DNA of 64,000 bases, taken from positions 11,904,001-11,968,000 of the forward strand of contig OZ316895.1 in NCBI GenBank assembly GCA_973895155.1, in the 5' to 3' direction. This DNA comes from Marsupella aquatica (lineage: Eukaryota; Marchantiophyta). A program made the translations under genes and the position numbers. The notes beneath the pieces are model-generated. The model did not search any database. It saw only the letters and a list, made by a program, of their open reading frames with translations, and had not been told where the DNA came from. Of this stretch, positions 1 to 9,475 are shown piece after piece (the first letter of the stretch is position 1; every line of letters starts with the position of its first letter).

Positions 1-341
1 ATCAAAAATAATTTTCATCCATTTTTGGAACTCCACACGTGACATCACTATCTTCAATTCTTTGGCGTTGATGGGCCATTCATTGTGAGGAGGTTTCACA
101 TTTGGCATTGTGATATTTCATTCAACATCCTTGGTGTCCTCATCCATTTTGGTTATGCTTTGCCCTGCATGATTGCTACTCATTCCAATGTCCTCGTCTA
201 TGGGTTGAGAATCTTGTTCAGCATATTGTTCCTGAGACGAGAGGTGAAAATCTTGGGCTGGTTGCAAATAAGCATATGGAATCTTTGTAGGTTTTTCCTC
301 CTCATCGGATTCCAAATCCCATTTTCCCATCCTTGCAAATT
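1..341 (-). pseudogene. Probable 3' exon (C-terminal tail) of the kinase pseudogene
   Basis: On the minus strand a pyrimidine-rich acceptor ending TTATTGTAG stops at about 342. It opens a frame rich in acidic residues (WDLESDEEE, MDEDTKDVE). That frame meets a TGA near 118 but then stays open to the window edge (NEWPINAKELK, VEFQKWMKIIFD). The continuation looks coding, which suggests one more nonsense mutation. Linkage to the kinase rests on strand, order and the splice acceptor only. Confidence 0.4.
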
Positions 342-2280
342 CTACAATAACAAAAACATTTTTAGCATTCATTCGCCATACACCCTTGAAGATAAAAATG
401 ATAACAAAATACAATGAAGCAAAATGAGTAATACATTTAATTCATATGACATGATTAAATAGATAATAGTTCATGTCATCTATCATTGTCATTCACGATG
501 AAACTATGAAATCCCTAATCTCTTAGATAATGACTATTGTGCTGAACTAATCTACAATCTTAGAATGTCCTCATCATTCCAATGAACACAATCCATTCTT
601 TTCCTGATATCATTGGCCATCATGTCACGTATCATAATATCTAATTTAGAGCCATGCTCTCTACCATTCCAACCCCTATTCAGATATTGTGTCATTGGGG
701 TCATTCCATCCCAATTTTTTGTGAGTAATGTCTCAAAGACATTGCCCAAAGCATATATGTCAGTTGCTTGACTGTACTCTGCTGGATCGGAACGAACTAG
801 CTCAGGCGCCAATTGTGGATATTGTTTTTGATACGCAACTGCTTTCTCTGTAGGGGTGGCCAGGGCCACATTCGATTTTATGGTAATGTGCATTGTGACT
901 TGTGTTTGGACAACCCAAAATCATATATTCCTACATAAACTCTAATTGCCAAATCATCCTCGTGATCAAAGTGAAGAAGGATGTTCCCAAAATGAAGATC
1001 ACAATGGAAACGGTCGTGTGCATGCAAATATTGCAAGGTCTCCAATAGAGCCATAGCAATCCCCAAACGATGATCCAAAAGAGTTTCTTTTTGGATATGA
1101 ATGTCACATCAACCTCAGAAGTGGATTGTGTCTTCCCTTTGCTCTTACTTCATTTCCCACACTTATCTATGAAGCTTCCCAAGTCACCTCCATTGTAATG
1201 GTCATAGATAAGTTTCGGTGGATCTTCGATAGTCATTGCCAAGACCCCAATTATTTTTTTGTGATTCAAACCTCCCATTAACACTTCTTGTAAGGCATCT
1301 GTTTGTCTCTTGTGCCGGTCTCCATCCTTAAATCGTTTTGCAACCAGTGTTGCATTTCAAGGAATCAATGGGCAATCCAATATATGACATATGAACACAT
1401 GTCCTTGGATGCCGCTTCCAATACGATGCAAATTCGATACTTGCTCCCTCCTCAAGAAATGAATATTCCTGACCATGGGAACAACTCGTGATGGACGCGT
1501 TCCTCTATCTGCAACCTCCACGCCAATCTCTCCAAATTGTACGACCTTGCTCGCATATTTGACATTACTCTCCGATTTAGCCATTGCTAATTCTTTGCTC
1601 CATTTAGCTAGCAAATCTCTTCTATGTGTGTATAGCCCAGGAACTCCAAGCATGACGGCCCAAGCCTCATCCAAATTGGATTCCAACTTGTCCCAAAGAT
1701 TTACCGCAAAGTTCAATGCCAAATGTTCAACAAATCCACCCGGCTTCTCAAAATCACTTATTAAGGCAGCAATTTCATCTCGGGTCATGTCCTCTTCTTT
1801 CTCCACAGTCTCACGCATCCAACGTCCCATGTCATTTAAAAGGTTTTTGTAACCCTCTGTTCCATGCATAGCATACTTTTTCTCAAAGCCATCCTGCTCA
1901 TACTGTGCTGGCAAAGTGTAGGGATATAGAATCTTTTTCCAAATCGCAACTAACACATGTTGCCTTCTCTCTTTCAATGCAGCACCAATTGCTCCTCCTC
2001 TATGTTTTCGTTTCCCTAAGGTTTTGCCATGTTTACAAATTTCTAAGGTTTTGTGAGCATTCCTTAGAGCATTGAGGGCATGAGGATCTGGTTGGTATCC
2101 CTTGTTTAGCATGGTCTTCATTGCCTCAAAAAGTTTCATATACTCTACACTCACATTTGCAGTGGCCATGTTCTCAAGTAACCACAACAAGTTGTAGGAC
2201 AAAGAATAGGCACTTACGGAGTGTGTTGGCTGCTTGCCGAGGGTATGGATGATGCAAGTACAATAAAGCTGGATCAACAA
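1..2280 (-). pseudogene. Broken protein-kinase gene with helical N-terminal region
   Basis: Kinase subdomains occur in correct order on the minus strand. The glycine loop IGSGIQGHV ends an open frame at 1357-2280. It is followed in the same frame, after a TGA at 1357-1359, by the ATP-lysine motif TLVAKRF. A second in-frame TGA lies at 1150-1152. After a frameshift near 1085-1110 come the catalytic loop HCDLHFGNIL and DFGLS. Another shift near 885-895 leads to LAPELV and ATDIYALG (552-893). The loop has HCD instead of HRD, so this is a non-RD kinase. About 270 residues before the G loop are charged and probably helical; I do not recognise that region. The start could be at 2280 or at the Met near 2169. 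Two stops plus two shifts argue for a pseudogene. Several unusual short introns are a less likely explanation. The gene continues past the left edge. Confidence 0.75.
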
Positions 2281-2986
2281 TCCTGAAATGTCATTTCACA
2301 CTTTGTGTTGGTACCAATAATACCCAAGCAATGAAATTTTAATATTTGTTCAATTTTTTATTCATTTGTTTAGTACTTTGAAAGTAACAACGATGAAGGG
2401 GAAAGACAACTATGTGAAATACCACATGCCAAGCCGAAATGCCAAGCATGCGCACAAAAGATGTCTTTTCCTTCAAGTTGTTACATTCCTATTCCAATCT
2501 ATGTGAAACCTATAGTTTATATATCATTTGTAAATGTTGTGGAAATATTTACAAGGAATCAAGATATCCATGCAGAGTACCACATGCCGAGCGGAAACTC
2601 CAAGCATGCGTACATGAAAATCTCTATCCTAGAAAATAATCCACTCAATTCACAAATCACACTAAACTGTTAAGACGATATTAGGTTCTCTCATACGAAA
2701 TACCACATGCCAAGCATAAGCTCCAAGCATGCGCATACGTGAGAACACTAATATCCCTCCAAATTAAAACTAAATGTTAAAATCATACATGGCAAAGCAT
2801 AGCAAAAAAAAGACTCAAAACAATTCAAAAACTAGTGAACTAAACTCAAAACTAAGCAAAACATAAGCAAAAGCAAGAAAAACTTACCAAAGGCCTCTCC
2901 TACAAAACAAGCAAACTTAGTAATCAGAAGTTAGTAATGAGAAAAAGTAAGGAGACCTCCTCACTTTATAGGCCCGGTCCCAGTCT
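2281..2986. repeat. Intergenic stretch with a motif repeated three times
   Basis: This AT-rich stretch lies 5' of the kinase pseudogene. A motif of about 40 bp, TACCACATGCCAAGC followed by CCAAGCATGCG, occurs near 2420, 2578 and 2701 in the same orientation with some substitutions. No coding region is supported in it. Position would allow a role in the promoter of the minus-strand gene, but a decayed repeat fits equally well. Confidence 0.5.
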
Positions 2987-3372
2987 GCCCCCCCCACCTC
3001 GCGAGCTGACCCCGGGTGGCCGAGCCCGATCCCCCCCGGCGGCTGCCCTCCTCTCGCGCGATCTAACCCTAAAGCCCCCCGGCCCGGGCCGGGCCGGGGG
3101 GCTTTAGGGACTGGGGCGGGGAATTAGGGACCGGGGCGGGGGGGGTCCGGGCCGGGAGGGGGGGGCTGTAGGGTCCGGGGCGGGGGGGGGCTTTAGGGTC
3201 CGGGCCGGGCGGGGGCCTTAGGGTCCGGGCCGGGAGGGCTTTAGGGTCCGGGGCGCGGGGGGGCTTTAGGGTCCGGGGCTGGGAGGGAAGAGGGTCCGGG
3301 AGGGAAGAGGACCGGGAGTACTCAGGCCGGGACCGGATTTACTCGGGCCGGGACCGGATGATGCCGACCGGG
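2987..3372. repeat. Extremely GC-rich minisatellite with TTTAGGG-like motifs
   Basis: Composition switches abruptly from AT-rich to long G and C runs. An irregular unit of about 25-35 bp built on GGCTTTAGGGTCCGGG followed by G runs recurs about six times. It contains the plant telomere heptamer TTTAGGG as single interspersed copies, not as a tandem telomere array. Many G runs of four or more on the plus strand give strong G-quadruplex potential. Confidence 0.8.
3067..3109. repeat. 43-bp near-perfect palindrome at the start of the GC minisatellite
   Basis: The left arm CCCTAAAGCCCCCCGG is mirrored by the right arm CCGGGGGGCTTTAGGG, with a GGCCC-rich centre that is almost self-complementary. 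The arms carry the telomere motif in opposite orientations, CCCTAAA and TTTAGGG. It marks the point where the repeat orientation flips. Confidence 0.8.
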
Positions 3373-3446
3373 AGAGACCGGGTGTCGGCTTGCCGGTTGA
3401 CGGCCTTAAAACGACCTATTTGCCGGGCAAGTCCAAACCGGGCCTT

Positions 3447-3634
3447 GAGTGGTCAGTGAAGGGAGCGGGCTGGGTATTCAACAGTGAATCCATGGCAGAA
3501 GAGTTAATCCTATCAGTCAGATCTACGGCCATTAATGACTTTGCAAGGACTCGTCTCCCTGAGTGGTCAGTGAAGGGAGCGGGCTGGGTACCCAACAATG
3601 AATCCATGGCAGAAGACCTATCAGTCAGATCTAC
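3447..3634 (+). repeat. Tandem duplication with 114-bp period
   Basis: The sequence starting GAGTGGTCAGTGAAGGGAGC occurs at 3447 and again at 3561. Copy 2 lacks 6 bp in its middle part. A short open frame (3390-3659) runs through both copies and repeats EWSVKGAGWV. No family is recognised and coding status is doubtful. Confidence 0.7.
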
Positions 3635-3659
3635 AGTGCAGCCTCTACTCTTGATCTAA

Positions 3660-6360
3660 GACACACATCATTGTGGACTAGAAGGGACTCATGGGACCTG
3701 AAGAATCTCATTGTGAATTTCCCATAGCTTGGCCCAGGTGCCATAATCAAAGGACATGTTGTTGAAAGCCTCCCTAAAAGTGGCATTGCTCATCCTGCTA
3801 TGAGGTCTATATCTGGCCCAGTCCCTACAAAGATAGACCCGGAGACAATGCCAGGATTTAAGAATTACCACTTGGGGATTAGATCTGGTGTGCTGGATGA
3901 AGTGACTGTGAGCTCCTATCCTTCCAGATCTGCCAACATACAATATCCATTATAGTATGTCACGTTTTCATTGGAATGTCCCATCGGTCAGGTAAGGGAG
4001 CACCCACAAAAACATGCACAGGTTCCAATAGTTGATCTTAGTACACATTGGAAATGGACCACATGATTTCAGAAAAATCTCAAACTTGTCATGCTATACA
4101 TTGTTTTCAGCTGATTTGTAATATGTGATCCTAGTACTCATTGGAAATGGAAGCAAGTGATTTCAGAAAATTCTCAAACTTGTCATGTAATACATTGAAC
4201 ATCAGAGACCATGCTAGAAACTCTCCAACATAAATTCAAAAGTTATCCAAATAAATGTACAAATTTGGTACCGGCGCGAGTCTAAAACATGGAAAACGAA
4301 AGCATCTTTCCCATACCAAACCAGCCAATCACTGATTTTCGTGCTAACGTCAATGTGGCTACGCATTCAGAAATCGACACTTTCAGCAGCACAGATGATA
4401 TAAATTTAGCTCGCTCTAGATCATGTCGCTTTTTAGTCGTGGGGCGCGATTCTTTCTCCCATTTACAGCTGACCAGGTCAGGCCAGGGACGATGCATGGG
4501 ACTATGGGAGGGACTTGGAGCTCCGATGAAACGGATTGGGAATGAAGCAGACGGATTTGAGTGTCGTCTGGGTGTCAGCCCCATTTCAGGTGATAACCAT
4601 GAACAGTGAGTCTCACAGTAATGAGTTCATGACAATCCTTTGGCGACAATATCGAGAAAGGGGAAGATTGGAGATTGGAGATTGGAGGTTGGAGATTGTA
4701 TTATGTCCTGCCATAAATAGTGCCCCTCACTCATTGCTAAATCAGCCAGGCAGAAATGGCATCCAGCTGGAATCGCATTGCATCGCGCCATCGCCAGCCC
4801 CAAGCGCAGTCCGCGCCAACCCATTGATGAGCTGATCAGGTTTTCGCTGCTGTACATACAATAAGCTCCCTGGCCAGACTTGACGAATACTTGACTCATT
4901 GGCTTCAGGACTGGTGGGCACGAAAGTCAGTGAAGTGCCACTGTGCGACCAGGCAGTAGGTTCCTTTATTAATGTTCCTTTCCTGCAGCTGCTCCGTCAC
5001 AAAGAAGAAGTAGACTACCGTAGGCCAAAGCGCACGAACTCTGCACTCTGTATATAGTAACGTCTAAACAGGACATTGTGAGCCATAATGCCTCGGAAAA
5101 CCAGAGTTTCTACTCGAGTTTTGAGGGGGGTATTGTTGCTCATACTGGACTGGTAGTCTACCTTAACACACTTCAAAGCTCTTGACTAAAGGCTTGAGAC
5201 ATTATTACGTTTACTGAATAAATTACAGTGCAAATCAGAGGCGAGAGAAAAGCTTGTAGTGTAAACTGAATCTTGGACTGTACCTCACTTTGTGGGTTAT
5301 AAATGGGAAAGTAAAATGACACTATGGCAGGGTGCCATGTTTGCTCCATCATGAAGAGGAAGACTATCTAGAAGGAACCCGGGGAACTCTGCACTTGGTG
5401 GGTGAAAAGAAACTGGCAGTGTAATAAGTCACTATATTAAAGAGAAATCATGGTCTGTGCATCACTAGTAAAGGAATCTGTCCAGTCTAAGATCGCTTTG
5501 TGGGCTACAAAAGAGAAGGAAGAATTTCATGCCAAACCTGCAGTTCCCAACCTTCTTTCCATAGGGCGAAAAAAAATTGTTTAAACTGCATGTAAAGTTT
5601 ATTTTAGGTTACACAGATTCATGAGTGTAGGTGTGAGTAACGCGGTGAACAGTGTAGACCCTTGAGGCGTTCGCCAATTCAACTCACTCACAGTATACAC
5701 AAAACCGGTCCCGACCCAAATGCCATTGCACCGTCCAGAAAAGTTTTAGTGAGCATCCGATCTACTTACAACAAGACAAACCCAACAGCAATAATTTTGG
5801 ACTATAATACTTAATAGAGTACTCTATTTTTTTGGACTTAATAAAATATCCACTTCCAGGCAACAAAAATATAACACTGAAAGAAACCTTAAATCATCGT
5901 TCTCGTTGGACTTTATTACTTATAAAGTATCCGCTTCGAGACAAAAAACAACAGCAATAATATAAATCACCATTCTCGATTTCTGGTAATGCGAAGGACC
6001 GAAGGAAACACACAACGTCACGTTGCTGCCTTTGATTCCTTGATGCTCCTCCTCGACTCCTCGAGTCCTTGCGAAACGCATCGCACGAGGGAATGATGAA
6101 TCGCACAACCCAACAAGATAAAATCAACGCTCCAGTCCAGACACCAGAATGAGCGCATGCTGGTTTTCGTCGTCGTACGTGATAAAGGAGCTCCACCGCT
6201 CTCGATCGATCCCTCCCAGTGCCGACCTGCGAAAAGGCACTCAACGAGTGGTACCTATCGCCCACGACTACAGTGCTTCCGTTTCTAGTCGCTAGCCCAC
6301 TTCCTAGCTTCCGAAAGAAGACAGAGAGCAGGATACTCAAAGGATTTCCAACAACTTCTT
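3660..6360. other. Intergenic, no gene supported
   Basis: Only short, uncharacteristic open frames are seen. A degenerate duplication with a period of about 93 bp lies at about 4038-4198; it contains CATTGGAAATGG and CTCAAACTTGTCATG in both copies. Near 4664-4690 there is a small array of GGAGATTGGAGATT. The rest shows no recognisable feature. Confidence 0.5.
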
Positions 6361-6368
6361 TTTGGAAA

Positions 6369-6570
6369 GAAGACAGAGACGGAGAGCGGCCTTGGACCTT
6401 CCAGCTACAAATTCCAATTGCAATTCTGCCCACTAGTACCAAAACTGTACTCGATAGGATTTAGAGAGAAAAAATTGTTCGAGAGAAGACAGACAGCGAG
6501 CAGTATTCCAGCTAAAATTGCAATTGCAATTCCGCATTTCCGCCTGCTACTACTGTACTCTGCTCGCTTA
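6369..6570. repeat. Degenerate tandem duplication of about 116 bp
   Basis: GAAGACAGA, ATTCCAGCTA-type sequence, a TTGCAATTGCAATTC-like stretch and CTGTACTC occur in the same order from 6369 and again from 6485. No coding function is apparent. Confidence 0.5.
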
Positions 6571-6859
6571 ACAAGTAGGACTGTAGGTGAGCTAGCCACA
6601 GCTGTGGGCTAGCCCGATTGCTGCGTGTTCGAATGATCTGTTGGAACCTCAATCAGTACCTCACCCACCGAATTTGTCGAGACGCACGACAGATTCAATC
6701 TGAGCTTGCTGAAAAGCAAAAATTGAAAAGATACTATTCCCAATCGACTCACCCAGAGACCAGACTTAATCTTTGATCTGCTTAAGGGTGGCTTTACAAG
6801 ATATATTGAGCACTTGTCACTTTTAGTGGTGACTTTTAGTCGCTAGCCAACTCATCTTC

Positions 6860-7069
6860 CGTTAAGGTAGTCTGGGTGGTTTTTAGCATTTTAGGGCTTT
6901 AGGCTGATGACACGTTAGCATATTTCACTTTGATTATTTTTCATTAAACTATGCTGTATTTTGATATGATTGACATACGATCTCCATTACATGGGTCAAT
7001 GATAGAATGTAGTACGGTGCCTTCCCAAAGTTGATTAATCAGTGTTGAGCCACCTAGACTACCTTAACG
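6860..7069. mobile_element. Probable MITE or fold-back element (210 bp)
   Basis: The left end CGTTAAGGTAGTCTGGGTGG (6860-6879) is matched in reverse complement at 7050-7069 with one mismatch in 20. The interior is AT-rich and non-coding. I could not define a clear target-site duplication because similarity seems to continue a few bases outward, so the exact ends are uncertain. Confidence 0.55.
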
Positions 7070-7090
7070 TGAAGCTAAGGGCGCCTGCTC

Positions 7091-7183
7091 GTCTCTTTAT
7101 GCGTGTATTTGGTCTCCCGCATATGTCTCCCCGCATACGTGGGTCGACCATATACGGTCGACCAAAATACCTCATAAAGAGAC
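7091..7183. repeat. Inverted repeat with GGTCGACC motifs at its centre
   Basis: Arms GTCTCTTTATGCGTG (from 7091) and the reverse complement of CTCATAAAGAGAC (to 7183) pair imperfectly over about 24 bp. The loop contains two GTCGACC motifs around CATATACG. It adjoins the 210-bp inverted-repeat element and may be a second fold-back or part of a compound one. Confidence 0.5.
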
Positions 7184-7317
7184 ACCCGGCGACCTTAACT
7201 ATATATGTTTCTAGTCACTAGCCCACTCTAAACATAGACTCCCGACCAAAAATATGTTGAGATGAAGGACTTAATAAATGCAACTCAACTTGAAGGAAGG
7301 AGCACAAGTTTAGAAAT

Positions 7318-7470
7318 TTTTGGGACCACCTGTGGAAGTGGTCTTGTATTGTAACCAAATTAAACACTCCACTTTTGCATTTATTTGGGCAATATTTGGG
7401 ACCACCCGTGGAAGTGGTCTAAACTTCTAACCAAAATAAACCCTCCACCTTTGCATTTATTTGGGCCCAC
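7318..7470. repeat. Tandem duplication with about 77-bp period
   Basis: TTTGGGACCACC followed by GTGGAAGTGGTCT and TTTGCATTTATTTGGGC occur twice, at about 7318 and 7395, with scattered substitutions. Non-coding. Confidence 0.7.
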
Positions 7471-9475
7471 TGCGTGCCATGTAGGATGGATATGCATCAT
7501 AGCTGAATGGGCTACCTAGTCCTCTTTGTAAGTCAACTGCAGCTGTCGCCCCTCATTAAACCGTCCAGATTCAATCTCAGAGTAAAGTGAAGCTGGCTCT
7601 GTTCATTATGCCGTCCATATTTAATCTCCAAGTAAAGTGTAACTGAATGAGACTTTGCCCCCTTATCAAATCTTTACAACTACAATTTTATCCATGTACA
7701 TGCACTTATCAGTACAACGCGTAACTGTAACCTCAATAAATGCACCAATATGATCTGCCCTGTTCAGAAAACAATTATCTTATTAGGGAAGGAATATTGC
7801 ACTAATGAGGTATCTAGGGGAGCTGTGATTTACATGTTAACACTTTGTGACACAAAGTTGCTTAGACTTATTAGGGAATCTCACTTATCAAGGCTGCACT
7901 TACCAGAGTTACCATGAGACATTACGAAAACAATACGCTTACTGAGGTCGTCCGAAAAGACATTACATGGTACAATATACCTCGTATGACACAAAAATGC
8001 TTACACTTATTAAATAATTATCACACTGCCAAAAAAACAAAAGGCACTTATTTGGAGATTTCTAGCATAGGCGAAAGATTCAAATGAAGGGAACAGAACC
8101 AAGGAGTCCACCACAGCATCAACCAGTTACCAAGAACCTAAACCCTTCTTATCAGCAAACTGAAGACCCTCATAGAGCTCCGTTATGAACTACATCAGAG
8201 GGGTGAAACAAAAGAATTTAGGGGGTTTTCACTAATGGCACTGACCACAGTTACTGTGGCATAGTACCAAACAGTCCCCAAATCTGACATCTAACCCTGG
8301 TTAATTTGGCCAGCCTGCCCTGCACTGACTGCATGATAACGGTACTGACGGTGACGTCAGACGGCAGTCACAACCCTGATCCAACGGTGGAACTGGTGCA
8401 GTCACTGTTTCTTGGTACCAAGAAACGCCGTAGTTTCGAGGTGCGAAACACCCGCACTGACTGGTCAACGATGTTTCAACTAGTAGGGCAAGTTGATTTG
8501 GTGTTTGCTCGAAAAGTGGCAATCAATCAGAAAGTGGCTCCAATGATCAGCGAAAAGGATTTTGCACCTGAGCTGGGCTCAAGAAACGGGTAATTATGTT
8601 GAATGGCAGATTGGGAAAGGCTATCATCGAGGCACTCGTGTTGAAGAACGCAGGTCCTGCTCTGCTGCTGATGATCTGTGGCGATTGCCGTGTAGACATA
8701 TAATGAGACAACATGAAACGGCAAAACAGACGAACGAGTATATCAACTTCCAGTGCAACCGAAACATGAGAAGCACAATTGCCACCATCTCAACAACAGC
8801 AGGACTACATAGATCAGAGAGTGACGGAAACATGAATGATAACTCTCCACATCTCAACTAGAAGAATACACCGTCACAAGAAAGACTGAGGGGATCACAG
8901 GTTTGCATGTCCATTTTGAGGGTGTCTACAACATCAATGTTAATGACAGTGAGTCTTGACATACATACAAGGCGATCTTGACAATAATGAAAGAGAAACT
9001 CTTGAGCCGACACCTTTCCATCGATATCCATGCAATGCAGCCTTGATTCAGTTCTAGTCATCAATACACAATTACATGCTCTCTTGACATGGGAGCAAAA
9101 AGGGTGTCTCGCATTATTGATGTCTCCAATCTAATGTACTTCCTAGAACGCTATCTCCATCACATGATCTCTACAATCGCTCTCACCCAGGCAGGTCTTC
9201 CTAGGACACGAGCTTGGACGGTCGCACTTGCCATGGGATATCATGGCAACGCCACCGTATCTCTTGCTCGTCCCACGTAAGATGGTCTCCGGCACAAAAA
9301 TTTGCAGAAACAAAATGACAGTGTATCAACATTGTTTCCAAGCTTTGCACCACCACTTACATGAATAAATGGCCGTGACCAGAGAGAATCACTATTCAAA
9401 GATCTCTGCAGGAAATTGATGCTTGATCCAAAAAATTGGCAACAATTTGAACAGACCCAGCACACAACCGAAGTT
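7471..9475. other. Intergenic, downstream of the LRR gene
   Basis: No coding region is supported on either strand. Open frames here are short and without family motifs. The part adjoining 9475 should contain the 3' UTR and polyadenylation region of the minus-strand receptor gene, but I see no unambiguous signal. Confidence 0.4.

Noticed and set aside
2987-3372. True interstitial telomere array
   Set aside because: TTTAGGG occurs singly within a longer GC-rich unit, not as consecutive heptamers.
3390-3659. 89-codon ORF as a gene
   Set aside because: It is created by a duplicated segment, has no known motif, and the reverse frame is open as well.
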